Shown: positions 9,006 to 18,209, counted from the first letter of the stretch. The stretch: 64,000 nt of DNA from Ignavibacteria bacterium (GCA_016844745.1 JAERMQ010000015.1:1-64000); one strand, 5' to 3'. Made by a program: numbers and translations. Notes: generated from the letters alone by a model not told the origin.

Positions 9006-9032
9006 ATGGGTCAAGAGGAACACTTAACTCAA
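9006..9032. repeat. Degenerate copy of the GAGTCAAGAGGAACTCTTGACTC hairpin
   Basis: GGGTCAAGAGGAACACTTAACTCAAG matches, with a few changes, the palindrome found at 47571-47593 between the two PMT/TPR genes. It lies upstream of the CoA-binding protein gene. A loose inverted repeat (AGTGTCACGTGTTACACT) lies about 30 bp before it. Confidence 0.5.
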
Positions 9033-9080
9033 GGCAATTAGCACTGAAAATAAATAATATTTTTTAATTTAGAGGCAGCT

Positions 9081-9482
9081 ATGACAATAGAACAAATACT
9101 TTCGAATTATAAAAACATAGCCGTTTACGGGATGTCAACAAATCCTGCGAAAGCGGCTTATCATGTACCAAAATACATGTTAGGGAACGGGTACAACGTA
9201 ATTCCCATCAATCCGATGGCTGATGAAATCGATGGAAGAAAGTGCTATCACAATCTTGCTGATGTTCCGGATGAAATCGATATCCTGGATGTATTTCGTC
9301 CTTCTGAGCAATGCCTGGCAGTCGTCGAAGAAGCCGTTCAAAGAAAAGCAGCACACGGAGATATTAAAGTAATCTGGCTTCAATTAGGAATCGTTTCGGA
9401 TGAAGCTGCCGCACTTGCAGCTAAACATAATATCGAATTTGTTCAGGATAAATGTATTAAGGTTGAGCACCAGAGGATCTAA
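9081..9482 (+). CDS. CoA-binding domain protein (YccU-like)
   Basis: A 133-residue single-domain Rossmann protein. NIAVYGMSTNPAKAAYHVPKYMLGNGYNVIPINPMADEIDGRKCY is the CoA_binding_2 signature seen in YccU-type proteins and in the CoA-binding domain of acyl-CoA synthetases. KVIWLQLGIVSDEAAALAAKHNIEFVQDKCIKVEHQ completes the fold. Members bind CoA; their physiological role is not settled. The length is that of the family. A GAGGCAGCT stretch before ATG gives a modest ribosome site. After the stop come three tandem AATTCTG units (9483-9505). Confidence 0.88.
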   Translation: MTIEQILSNYKNIAVYGMSTNPAKAAYHVPKYMLGNGYNVIPINPMADEIDGRKCYHNLADVPDEIDILDVFRPSEQCLAVVEEAVQRKAAHGDIKVIWLQLGIVSDEAAALAAKHNIEFVQDKCIKVEHQRI

Positions 9483-9594
9483 TTCTGAATTCTGAATTCT
9501 GAATTATAAGTTATAATATTGATTCAACTTTAGTGGGTTATTTTTTTAATATTCATATCATTAAAATTTTGAAAAATGTCATAATTGCACAAGG

Positions 9595-9870
9595 ATGAAG
9601 ATTATGAAAATACAAATTGAAAAATTGAGCGAGGAAGAAATAACTCGCCGGGGTATCAGGAAATGGTCGATTTGGGAAAAAGAAGTATCCGAATTTGACT
9701 GGTTCTACGATGAACAGGAACAATGCTTATTTCTTGAAGGACGAGTAATCGTTTCCTCCTCACTTGGAGATGTTGAAATCCGAAAAGGCGATTTTGTAAC
9801 ATTTCCGGAAGGACTCCAATGCGTTTGGAAGGTGCTGGAGCCTGTTCGTAAGCATTATTATTTCGGATAG
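9595..9870 (+). CDS. Small cupin protein, DUF861/EutQ-like
   Basis: A 91-residue single cupin. WSIWEKEVSEFDWFYDEQEQCLFLEGRVIV followed by VEIRKGDFVTFPEGLQCVWKVLEPVRKHYYFG matches DUF861, a group of tiny cupins related to ureidoglycine aminohydrolase and EutQ C-terminal domains. The function of the small stand-alone members is unknown. Two ATGs are possible (9595 and 9604). The second is better spaced from AAGG, so the protein may be 88 residues long. No partner gene is evident. Confidence 0.8.
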   Translation: MKIMKIQIEKLSEEEITRRGIRKWSIWEKEVSEFDWFYDEQEQCLFLEGRVIVSSSLGDVEIRKGDFVTFPEGLQCVWKVLEPVRKHYYFG

Positions 9871-9887
9871 TATAAATGTAGAATTAA

Positions 9888-9920
9888 AGATGTCCAACAT
9901 CTGCCAGATGTTGGACATCT
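9888..9920. repeat. Perfect 16-bp-arm palindrome, possible terminator
   Basis: AGATGTCCAACATCTG and its exact reverse complement are separated by one base. The hairpin sits just downstream of the cupin gene on the + strand and immediately beyond the truncated toxin reading frame on the - strand. There is no strong T-tract on either side, so I prefer repeat over terminator. Confidence 0.75.
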
Positions 9921-9923
9921 AAA

Positions 9924-9992
9924 TCAAACATGAAAAACCTTTAATTTCTGTGAAATGATTGGCGAAAGAGCATTATCAATTAGAAATTTCAT
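9924..9992 (-). pseudogene. Truncated DUF5615-type PIN-like toxin (22 residues left)
   Basis: Directly after the DUF433 gene, with a 4-bp ATGA overlap, a frame reads MKFLIDNALSPIISQKLKVFHV and stop. MKFLIDNALSP is the typical N-terminus of DUF5615 PIN-like proteins, the usual toxin partner of DUF433 antitoxins. Its first aspartate is one of the acidic metal-binding residues. The family is about 110 residues long; here only 22 remain and a palindromic repeat begins 4 bp beyond the stop. The toxin is therefore almost certainly dead. It is too short for the ORF track. Confidence 0.8.
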
Positions 9993-10216
9993 ATTGCAGC
10001 TAATATTGGCAGTTCCCGTTCACGTACAGCTTCCGAAGCAAATACAAGAGCTTCCTTTATATCTTCCAATTCAAGGTCAGGGTAAGCTTTCATAATTTCT
10101 TGGTTTGTCATCCCTTCTGCAACTAAGGTTACGATTGTAGAAACAGGTATTCTTAGGTTACGCAAGCATGGAACTCCTCCCATTTGGTTTATATTAATTG
10201 TTATTCTTTCAAACAT
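9989..10216 (-). CDS. DUF433 antitoxin-like protein
   Basis: A 75-residue protein with ITININQMGGVPCLRNLRIPVSTIVTLVAEGMTNQEIMKAYPDLELEDIKEAL, the complete DUF433 (VapB-like helix-turn-helix) signature. Members normally pair with DUF5615 PIN-like toxins encoded directly downstream. Here the downstream toxin frame overlaps by 4 bp but is cut to 22 codons (9924-9992). The antitoxin looks intact, so it may persist as an orphan that could counter related toxins elsewhere. Confidence 0.88.
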   Translation of the reverse strand: MFERITININQMGGVPCLRNLRIPVSTIVTLVAEGMTNQEIMKAYPDLELEDIKEALVFASEAVRERELPILAAI

Positions 10217-10333
10217 AAAACATCTTAATGTAAATTAAATATTAAATATAATACGTAAAATGATTTATTCTATTTTATTTTTCGATAGTTAATACTGTTT
10301 TACATTGGAGTAATTTTTTTCTATACTATGAAA

Positions 10334-10367
10334 AACCTTCCGAAGGTTTCCCAACCTTCGGAAGGTT
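10334..10367. repeat. Palindrome AACCTTCCGAAGGTT, tandem hairpin
   Basis: AACCTTCCGAAGG-TTTCCC-AACCTTCGGAAGGTT contains inverted arms that are themselves partly self-complementary. It lies downstream of the T9SS gene on the minus strand. Between it and the gene, 10388-10450 is filled with direct repeats of AATTCTTAATTAGTAATT type. I see no gene in 10217-10445. Confidence 0.65.
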
Positions 10368-10445
10368 CAATCTATCATTAATCTTTGAAATTTTAATTCT
10401 TAATTCTTAATTAGTAATTACTAATTAGTAATTCTTAATTAGTAA

Positions 10446-12542
10446 TTATCTTATTATCACAACAGGCAGCGAAACATACTTCCCACCGCTCCTCAAAACA
10501 AGGCTGTATCTGCCATTTGCGAGATTTGCATTACTTAAAAATGCATCATATTTTCCGGGCGTAAGAACATTATTTTTAAGCACTGATACTTCCTGACCAA
10601 GCATATCGAATAACGATAATCTCACTAACGAAGGGCTATCGCCATTCAGAGAAAAATTAATTGTAGCCTCCCTGTCAATCGGATTTGGCGAGATAGCTAA
10701 TGACAAATCATCTTTCTCAACTGATGCAGCATCTTCCTCAACACCAACGATACCGGATTCGAGCCATTGAATACTATTATAAACTAAAAGGTCACGATAT
10801 TTTTGACTTACAACTACATAAGGGCAAAAACTCATTAATATCAAACGGGATTCCGAAGCCAAAGTACGTACTGCAAATATAGCATCTTCAGCTTTGATTG
10901 GTATTGTATCCGTTCTACTATTGATATTGACATACCTTCCGTCATTCTGGAAATGGAGTAGTGGGAAAGTGTTGGTTTTATCTACAATTTTTAGAACAGG
11001 AAGCAAATAATTAATTAAATTTCCTTCCTTATTAGCTCCAAGAAATTCTGTTATTGGGTCGCCGGGAACCCCTGCTATCCATATCCGCCAGGGAGAATAG
11101 CCAAAACCTTCCATATTCCAGCCAAGGTATTGAACTCCAAAGAAGGGAAGTGCATTATATGTGTTTAAATTACCAACTGCCTGATTCCCGCAAACCAAAA
11201 CGTTAGCGCCATTGTTAATTGCATCGGTTATTGCCTTAGCTTTTGCAGATGTTAACTGACCGGCAGCTCCAATATCCCAAACTAAATTTCGTAAATCATC
11301 AAGGGAATTGGAAACAGTTAGGTAATTATCTCCTGAGATTTCTATATACTCACTCGCCGGTTTCCGTTTCATTATTGATTGATGAATTGAATATTTGGAG
11401 TCGTCATCGGTTACCTGCAGAGTCTTTACGTTTGTTGAAAGCATTGTTATCTGAGGACTGTTGATAACAAGCGAAGAATTTTCAACAAAAGAAATTTGCA
11501 TATAAGCATCCCCGATTCCAGTTGTTGCGCCTGGTGTAAAGTCCAAAGTTATATCTTTATAAGAATTGGCATTTATTACAAAGTTGTTCTTGATACTAAC
11601 TTCTGCTGTCCAATCCGATGGAGTTCTTGGAGTTTTTATAGCTTGAATGGAAACAGTTACAGGTTTACCGGAATTATTTTCAATTGAAAAATCTTTTGAG
11701 GAAGGCATACCTTTCACACCCGGATAGAAATTAGTAGAATTCGCAGAGGTAATCGAATATAACGGCGAAGACTCTATACTTTCAGCCTGTAAAATTTCTT
11801 TGGTTCCGTCATCCTGAACAAATGCAACAATGTTAAAATCGAAATTTATTCCGGGTTTGATATTCCAGTTGAAATTAAATTTTTTTGTTTCATTAGCTTT
11901 TAGTGTTAAAGTAGTGCCATTGAAATCGGGAAGCATAGCACGGGCTAAACATTCGAAATCCTTTTCTCCGTTATTACCGGCGGCGTCGTAATAATGGCTT
12001 TGTTCAACAACAATTATGCGAAGTTTTTTAAGGCTGATAGCAGATGTTGAAGTTACTGCAACTTCAATTTGACCGGTTAATCCGGTATTGATTGCAGTAA
12101 TATCAATTTTGATTGGAGAGGTTGTTGCAAATGAATCGACCTTCATGGTTAGAGCCACAGTGTCGCCAACGGCGCCATAATAATTCGTACCTGTTTTTTC
12201 GGCTACTAATCCATTGACTCTGCCGCATGGAACACCAATTTTATCCATACCATAATAAGTGCTGATGCGGTTTCTCTGCATAGCAGTATCATAAAGGTAC
12301 ATTGGGTCGGTTGCTCCGGGCCACTAAGCATGATAAATGACGGGAATGACAACATCCTTCCTGCTTTCGAGCCAGATTTTGAATCTTGGATTTTGGCTGG
12401 CGCATGGTCCGCAGCTTGCGTTAGTGCCTTCTTCCACAATATATTTTCTGGGAGTTTGGGCAAAAACAGATAATGAAAGAATAAGAATGAGTAGGAAGAA
12501 AATACTAATCTTGCGTAAAAAAGTTTTCATTTTTATCTCCAA
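10446..12542 (-). pseudogene. Omp28-like thioredoxin-fold T9SS protein interrupted by an amber codon
   Basis: Two ORFs in the same frame (12324-12542 and 10446-12302) are separated by one TAG. The upstream part has a signal peptide and RKYIVEEGTNASCGPCASQNPRFK, the CxxC start of an Omp28-like domain. It reads ...VIPVIYHA, TAG, then WPGATDPMYLYDTAMQRNRIST, which continues the same domain. The rest is Ig-like beta sequence. The C-terminus (LAISPNPIDREATINFSL...NGRYSLVLRSGGKYVSLPVVIIR) is a type A T9SS sorting domain. Read through, it would be about 698 residues. TAG is an ordinary stop elsewhere in this window, so recoding is unlikely. I read it as a fresh nonsense mutation or a sequencing error. 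The start chosen could also be codon 5 (MKTFLRK). Confidence 0.82.
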
Positions 12543-12647
12543 ACATAAGTGATAAAATGCAATATTATAATACGAATATCAAACTTAATTTATTTTATCT
12601 AAATAAAAAATTATTTTTCATTAACCATTACCATTAACCATTGACAA

Positions 12648-14747
12648 TTATTTACAATATTCCTGCAGTACCTGCCATGCCTCCTGGCAGCCTAATTGAT
12701 AGGAATGATTCAAGTCGAAACAACCCACTTCCTTTTGCCCAAGCCGGTAATTTGCCAAACCCCGCTGGAAATATGCATATTTGGTATCCGGACGCAGTGT
12801 TATAACTTTATTGCAATCCTCGATAGTGCCATGAAAATCATTTTGGTAATATTTCGCAACGGCTCTTTCGTAATAAGCCATAATATATTCCGGCTCGAGT
12901 TTTAATACCGAAGAAAAATCATTAATTGCCTTTGTGAAATTGCCCATATCCATATTAACCATTCCTCGTTCGAAATATGCAGAGGACTTATCATGAGCCA
13001 ACTGAATAGATTTATCCAAATCGGCTAATGCTCCGTTCAGGTTTGCATTTTTGCGTTTAAGGGCAGCACGGTCAATTAACAACTGGATATTATTTGGTTT
13101 TAACTCAATAGCCTTGTCCAAATCAGCGATAGCACCTTTTATATCACCTGTTTTAGCTTTTGCTCCGCTTCTGTTTTCAGCATAAAAATCCGAACTGAGG
13201 AAGCGTTCGACTATCTTGAAACTTTCACCTTTCTGAAGGTTGATAAATTCAGGAATATTTGCGGCTAAATCCACTTCGGAAAAATTATCAAGCAATACAG
13301 GAGGTGAATCATTTCCGTCCTTATCGATATGAGTCAGATAAAGCTGGGTATAAGCGCCGCCTGCCTTAGATGCGAATACCAGCCAGCGTCCGTTTGGCGA
13401 CCAGGAATGCCAGGAATTCATCTCATTGGTATTGCATCTCATCAATCTTGGAGTGCCTCCTTCGGCAGGCATGATGTATAATTTACTATCCGGTTGAAGC
13501 AGCATGAAATCTTTCGATTGAGTGAATACGAGCCAGCGTCCGTCGGGAGAAATTTTCGGGAAGTAATTGCTCATACCATTTTGGGAAGCTCCTTTCAATG
13601 GTTGAGCCTCGCCACCATTGCCGTTATTGAAAGGAATCTTGTATATATCATAAAAGAATCGTTTCCTGCCTTCAATAAAATCTTTTGCTACGGATGTCGG
13701 TAGAATGGGTTTATCACTTTTTTCAATCTCTAGAGTAGTGAAAACTTCCGTTTTTGAAAAGTAGATATATTTACTATCGGGACTCCATGAAGCATTGCTC
13801 TGAACGTATTTAGGATTATCAGCCCCTGGCAATGCCTTAAATATTTTTGATTGGCGGTCATATATCGTCAATATACCTTTAATGGGAAAGAATAGCTGGG
13901 AATAATATGGGTCATTCTTTGAAACGAATATTGAACGGTCTTTAACAGTACTGACAGCATACTTGCCATCCGGTGATACCTGGGAAAGTAAGCCATAAGT
14001 TTTTGTTCCGTCGCCCCGCTTGAAATCCGACCAGGAAATAATATGGTCTATGGAAAGTTCTACTTCGTTTTTGATAGGTGCAATAGCATAGGAGCCCTTG
14101 TCGTTAGCATAGTCAACATCCATACCAATTGTTTTTCCATCTGCAGAAAAAGAATGGCAGTTCGCACAAACTGGAAGATTTGTCAGGGTTGTTTTTGCCC
14201 TATCCCATGAAACATAACCGATTTTCCATTGAATTTTTTCTGTATTATTCAATGCGAAAGTGAAGGGCAGTGGTACCATACGGAAAAATACCGGAGCGCC
14301 GACCTCATCCTTCGAAGTAAGAATTGATACGCTTTCTACAGCTATAGGCTTTGCTGTTTTATCATTCGATACACCTACAATTATAACATTAATTATTTTC
14401 TCTCGTGAAAAGGTTTTGATTTCGTTCCATAGCTTTGTATCCGGCTTCCAGTGCTGTCCGGTTACAATCTCCGAATTTGCTTTTACTTTACCGTCCACTT
14501 CGAACAACAGGATAAATTTTTGCACGATAGTAGAATCTGCCTGCCACCGGAAAGTTGGTGCAACGATATCAGGTGGGAATACAGTGCTGTCCTGAGGGTA
14601 GATTATTTCAACCGAGCCGGTCTTTTTGTTTGTTTTCCAATAATCCAGATATTCATTAATGTTGAAACCGCCGAATAACGGTTTAAAAATAATATATAAC
14701 AGTACCAAAAGCAGGATTACTGCTACGCTAATAATAATTTTCTTCAC
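12648..14747 (-). CDS. PD40 beta-propeller / TPR protein with CxxCH motif (paralogue 2)
   Basis: A 699-residue protein starting at GTG, overlapping the preceding gene's TAG by one base and following AAAGGGAAG. One N-terminal membrane segment (about 4-24) is followed by an Ig-like region (SVEIIYPQDSTVFPPDIVAPTFRW). The motif LPVCANCHSFSADGKTIGMD has CxxCH at 194-198. Then come WD40/TolB-like PD40 blades (YGLLSQVSPDGKYAVST, NASWSPDSKYIYFSK, NYFPKISPDGRWLVFTQ, HSWSPNGRWLVFAS) and about four TPRs from residue 540 (GDIKGAIADLDKAIELKPNN). CxxCH could bind haem c, but one motif in a large protein needs testing. It is a close tandem paralogue of the 745-residue protein upstream. Similar TolB-like proteins with NCHSF occur in Bacteroidota; their role is unknown to me. 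Confidence 0.75.
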   Translation of the reverse strand: MKKIIISVAVILLLVLLYIIFKPLFGGFNINEYLDYWKTNKKTGSVEIIYPQDSTVFPPDIVAPTFRWQADSTIVQKFILLFEVDGKVKANSEIVTGQHWKPDTKLWNEIKTFSREKIINVIIVGVSNDKTAKPIAVESVSILTSKDEVGAPVFFRMVPLPFTFALNNTEKIQWKIGYVSWDRAKTTLTNLPVCANCHSFSADGKTIGMDVDYANDKGSYAIAPIKNEVELSIDHIISWSDFKRGDGTKTYGLLSQVSPDGKYAVSTVKDRSIFVSKNDPYYSQLFFPIKGILTIYDRQSKIFKALPGADNPKYVQSNASWSPDSKYIYFSKTEVFTTLEIEKSDKPILPTSVAKDFIEGRKRFFYDIYKIPFNNGNGGEAQPLKGASQNGMSNYFPKISPDGRWLVFTQSKDFMLLQPDSKLYIMPAEGGTPRLMRCNTNEMNSWHSWSPNGRWLVFASKAGGAYTQLYLTHIDKDGNDSPPVLLDNFSEVDLAANIPEFINLQKGESFKIVERFLSSDFYAENRSGAKAKTGDIKGAIADLDKAIELKPNNIQLLIDRAALKRKNANLNGALADLDKSIQLAHDKSSAYFERGMVNMDMGNFTKAINDFSSVLKLEPEYIMAYYERAVAKYYQNDFHGTIEDCNKVITLRPDTKYAYFQRGLANYRLGQKEVGCFDLNHSYQLGCQEAWQVLQEYCK

Positions 14748-16984
14748 TACTTCCCTTTCAAATCTTTACAATATTTTTCTATTTCAGGGTATGCTTCATT
14801 ATACCCTGCCGTATAAGCACGATTTAAATCATAACAAGCCTGCCGCTTATCATTAATTGCCAAGAAAACCATAGCCCTGTAATAATACGCAACAGCGAAA
14901 TCGGGTTTTATTTTTACTGCTTTGGAAAAATCGCTCAATGCGCCTTCAAAATCCTTTATGTTATACTTTGCAGTACCTCTCTCATATAAAGCCTCAGGAT
15001 AGTCTTTCTGAAGTTTTAATGCCCTGTTGAGATAATCTATTGCAAGTTCATTCTTACCATCCTGAACCATAATATATCCAAGTGCGTTGTAGGATTCGAA
15101 ATCTTTAGGGTTGAACAACACCGCAGATTTGAAATCTTCTATTGCTTCCGCTTTTTTACCGATGTCCAGATAAGCAAATCCACGCATGTTGTATAGTTTT
15201 GCCTCGTTATGTTTTAAATGAATTGCTTGGGTTAAATCAATAATAGCAGAATCATACTTTTTCATTTCGAGATAAGTATAGCCGCGGGAACCGAACACCA
15301 TAAAATTGTTTGAATCCAAGGCTGCAGCTTTGTTGAAATCAATGATTGCTCCTGCAAAATCACCCTCTTGTACCTTTCTTACTCCATCCTGGAATGCGAA
15401 ATAATCGCTTTCAAGAAATTTCGGTTTAATCGAATTGAAAGGATTATTTCCGATATTGACGAATTCCGGAAGATTGCATGCCTTGCCTGGATAGCTGAAA
15501 TTCTCAAGCCAGATAGCCGGGGAATCCTGACCGTTTTCATCAATATGGGATAGATAAAGATTAGTAAATGGTCCTCGTCTTTTCGATGAAAACACAAGCC
15601 ATCGGCTATTCGGTGACCATGAATGCCATGAATTCATTTTATTATCCGAATTACAATCTAATTTTCTGGGAAGAGTCGATAGGTCAGCCTGAACAATATA
15701 AAGTCTGCTATCGGGTTGAAGAAGCATGAAATTTTTTGCCTGGCAGTAAACGAGCCATTTCCCGTCGGGAGAAGCCTTAGGGAAATAATTACTCATATCA
15801 TTATTTGAAGCGCCGGGAACAGGAACCGGCTCACCACCTTTTCCTTCATTAAAAGGTATTTTATAAAGGTCAAATTTATGATTACGTCTTCCATAATAAA
15901 AGTCATCGACTAATTTCTGGTATTTGATTGAATCCCTATCGAAAGAAGTAATAAAGCCGCTTTCGTGGCTGGGAATTGCTTTAGCTTTGCAATAATACAA
16001 AAATTTTCCATCTGCGCTCCAGGTTGCATTCGACTGTACATAATTTGTATCGTCTGCACCTGGCAATGCAAAATACTTATCAGTTTCTTTATCGTAAATT
16101 GCGATGATTCCTTTAATCGGAAAAAATAATTGTGAATATGCAGTATCCGGCTGAACAACAAAAAATTCGTTATCCCTCAATGTACTGGCTAAATACCTGC
16201 CGTTGGGTGATATGTTGGTTAAAATCGCATAGGTCTTTTCGTTATTTTGGAATTGACTCCAGCGAATCATTCTATGTAGTACAATGTTTTTTTCAATCTG
16301 TGCTATTCCATAAGCATCTTTATCGCTGTGAGCATCGAGGTCCATACCAATTGTACTGCCGTCAGCAGAAAAAGAATGGCAATTGGCGCATACAGGGAGT
16401 TTTTCCATCACTACTTTAGCGCCTGAATCAGAGGAAACATAACCAAGCCTCCAGCGAAGCATTTCAAGGTGCCTGAGAATAAAACTGAACGGAAGCGGTA
16501 CTTCACGAAAAAAAATAGGTGCACCAACCGAATCTTTTGAAGTCCTGAATTTTACAATTGAGGAAGATACAGGCTTATCGAAACTTTTCAACATTCCATA
16601 AATTGAAACTGTTATTTCATCCTTCATTCCGTTCTTTTTCAGTTTTTCCCAAAGTTCCCGAGCCGGCTTCCAACTGTTTGTATTTGTTATTTGATTAGCT
16701 AATCTTGTGTTTTTCGAATCGGTAACGGCAACAACCCACCAGTCAACATTTTTGCTGCTATCCTCCCATTGAAAAGTAGGGCAGGCAAATTCCGGAGGAT
16801 AAATCGTTCCGTTTTGCGGATTTGTTATATAAATACCCTTTGACAAACTTTTCAAAGACAGTTCGGATACATCGATTGAGGATTGTGTCTGAGAAAAAAT
16901 ACCCTGATTTAGAAGAAATAATAAGAATAAATAAATAAATGAAAATATAATTGTTTTTCTTTTTAAATTTTTGTTAAAACTCAT
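14747..16984 (-). CDS. PD40 beta-propeller / TPR protein with CxxCH motif (paralogue 1)
   Basis: A 745-residue protein with the same order as its downstream paralogue. It has a signal peptide (IIFSFIYLFLLFLLNQGIFSQ), an Ig-like region (GIYITNPQNGTIYPPEFACPTFQW), KLPVCANCHSFSADGSTIGMDLD with CxxCH at 199-203, PD40 blades (YAILTNISPNGRYLAST, NATWSADGKFLYYCK, NYFPKASPDGKWLVYCQ, HSWSPNSRWLVFSS) and five to six TPRs from about 555. It probably sits in the periplasm or is lipid-free and envelope-bound. It starts 10 bp after the stop of the chorismatase-like gene and ends overlapping the next start, so it seems part of the shikimate transcription unit. Function not recognised. Confidence 0.75.
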   Translation of the reverse strand: MSFNKNLKRKTIIFSFIYLFLLFLLNQGIFSQTQSSIDVSELSLKSLSKGIYITNPQNGTIYPPEFACPTFQWEDSSKNVDWWVVAVTDSKNTRLANQITNTNSWKPARELWEKLKKNGMKDEITVSIYGMLKSFDKPVSSSIVKFRTSKDSVGAPIFFREVPLPFSFILRHLEMLRWRLGYVSSDSGAKVVMEKLPVCANCHSFSADGSTIGMDLDAHSDKDAYGIAQIEKNIVLHRMIRWSQFQNNEKTYAILTNISPNGRYLASTLRDNEFFVVQPDTAYSQLFFPIKGIIAIYDKETDKYFALPGADDTNYVQSNATWSADGKFLYYCKAKAIPSHESGFITSFDRDSIKYQKLVDDFYYGRRNHKFDLYKIPFNEGKGGEPVPVPGASNNDMSNYFPKASPDGKWLVYCQAKNFMLLQPDSRLYIVQADLSTLPRKLDCNSDNKMNSWHSWSPNSRWLVFSSKRRGPFTNLYLSHIDENGQDSPAIWLENFSYPGKACNLPEFVNIGNNPFNSIKPKFLESDYFAFQDGVRKVQEGDFAGAIIDFNKAAALDSNNFMVFGSRGYTYLEMKKYDSAIIDLTQAIHLKHNEAKLYNMRGFAYLDIGKKAEAIEDFKSAVLFNPKDFESYNALGYIMVQDGKNELAIDYLNRALKLQKDYPEALYERGTAKYNIKDFEGALSDFSKAVKIKPDFAVAYYYRAMVFLAINDKRQACYDLNRAYTAGYNEAYPEIEKYCKDLKGK

Positions 16985-16994
16985 AACTTATAAT

Positions 16995-18209
16995 TCATAA
17001 TTTATAATTAGTTACGTAGCCTTCAATCTCAACCAACAAGTCATTTCTGCAAACATCTGCTTTCAAAAATAAGAATTCTTTTACATTGAAAGACATTTTG
17101 CATACTTCCCTAATAATATCTATATACTTTGTGTTTTTAATATACACTCTAATGTAATTAAAAATTGGATTAGAATGAACCTCCAAACCATGTCTATTCA
17201 AATTTTCAGTTGAAATTAGCTTTTTGATATTTTCTATCGTAATTTCTGTTTGCCTGACTTCATTATCAGGTTCCTGAGTAAGCTCTCCCTTGATTGAAGC
17301 AGTTCCTGAAATATAAATTTCGAGAAAATCCTCATTGAGTAATGCCTTTGCCCGCTCGAATTTCGGTGTAGCCGGATTGGCATCGCCTGTTATAGAGTTT
17401 CCTAATAAACTTCTTTCGGAATATTTGTGAGAATCGATTTGCTCAGGATTCCCAATTGGAATAATTTGAATTTTATTATCGGGAATTTTATTTTTTCTCG
17501 CAATGAAATCAATCACAACTCCGCCGCAGTTCATACCTATTCCGGTTGCTGCCGGGTAGCCGTTTGGAAATTTCGATTCGGAATAAAATTTAGAACGTAC
17601 ATCATTGAAAATCTGATAATTTTGATATTCAGTTCCATTTATTGTTGTAAATTCAAGGAGGTTTTCAATGAAATTCCACTGCCGCACTACATCTCCGAAA
17701 GTCATTCCTTCTTCCAGAAGTATCTTTTTCATTGACTCATAAGCTTCAATAGATTGATTATAAACTCCTGATAGAACATCCTTTCCAGTTAATCCTCCAG
17801 CATAAATTTCGATATACTTCTCATTTTCAATTAGAGAATAATGTAAATTATCAATGGATTTGTGTTTGATTATGAAATCTTCCGCAACAAATATTAAGAC
17901 TTCCAAGACAACACAGTAAGTATCGGCGGGTGGTTCCGCAATAATGCCAATTGGTTGTGGAGTTGAAACGTATCTCTTTTGAAACTCGTTAATAATAAAT
18001 TTTTTTTTGGCAGGGAAATCCGATTGTTCGGCAGCTATAAATAAATTCAGTTTCAGTATATTTTCGAACTTTAGTTTTCTTTTTCTTAATGTTGAATTTA
18101 ATCTTTCAAAACAGCTTACTGCCTGTTCTTCAAAGCTGCGGGTTGTTGAGGGATATATAACTATAAATTCTTTAAATAAATTCATTGATTGATTATCAGA
18201 AAAATTCAT
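16995..18209 (-). CDS. Chorismatase-like protein (FkbO/Hyg5/XanB2 family)
   Basis: A 404-residue protein. The C-terminal part, LEIYISGTASIKGELTQEPDNEVRQTEITIENIKKLI (about 292-328), has the SGTASI...G...QT..TL.NI pattern of the RidA-like domain in FkbO/Hyg5/XanB2 chorismatases. ATGIGMNCGGVVIDFIARK near 220-240 is also compatible. These enzymes remove pyruvate from chorismate, giving either a dihydroxy-cyclohexadiene carboxylate or 3-hydroxybenzoate. Context supports this: the start overlaps the chorismate synthase stop by 4 bp (ATGA), and aroA, aroEK and aroD lie upstream. Which product is made cannot be told here. The alternative is a RidA-superfamily enzyme of unknown substrate. Confidence 0.65.
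   Translation of the reverse strand: MNFSDNQSMNLFKEFIVIYPSTTRSFEEQAVSCFERLNSTLRKRKLKFENILKLNLFIAAEQSDFPAKKKFIINEFQKRYVSTPQPIGIIAEPPADTYCVVLEVLIFVAEDFIIKHKSIDNLHYSLIENEKYIEIYAGGLTGKDVLSGVYNQSIEAYESMKKILLEEGMTFGDVVRQWNFIENLLEFTTINGTEYQNYQIFNDVRSKFYSESKFPNGYPAATGIGMNCGGVVIDFIARKNKIPDNKIQIIPIGNPEQIDSHKYSERSLLGNSITGDANPATPKFERAKALLNEDFLEIYISGTASIKGELTQEPDNEVRQTEITIENIKKLISTENLNRHGLEVHSNPIFNYIRVYIKNTKYIDIIREVCKMSFNVKEFLFLKADVCRNDLLVEIEGYVTNYKL

Noticed and set aside
12206-12463. Minus-strand ORF MPKLPENILWKKALTQ... overlapping the amber site
   Set aside because: It is in a different frame from both halves of the Omp28-like protein, shows no family resemblance and is explained as a shadow of the interrupted gene.
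10446-12542. Recoding of TAG as an amino acid in the Omp28-like gene
   Set aside because: TAG terminates the 745-residue PD40/TPR gene at 14747 and others normally, and no recoding machinery or element is visible.
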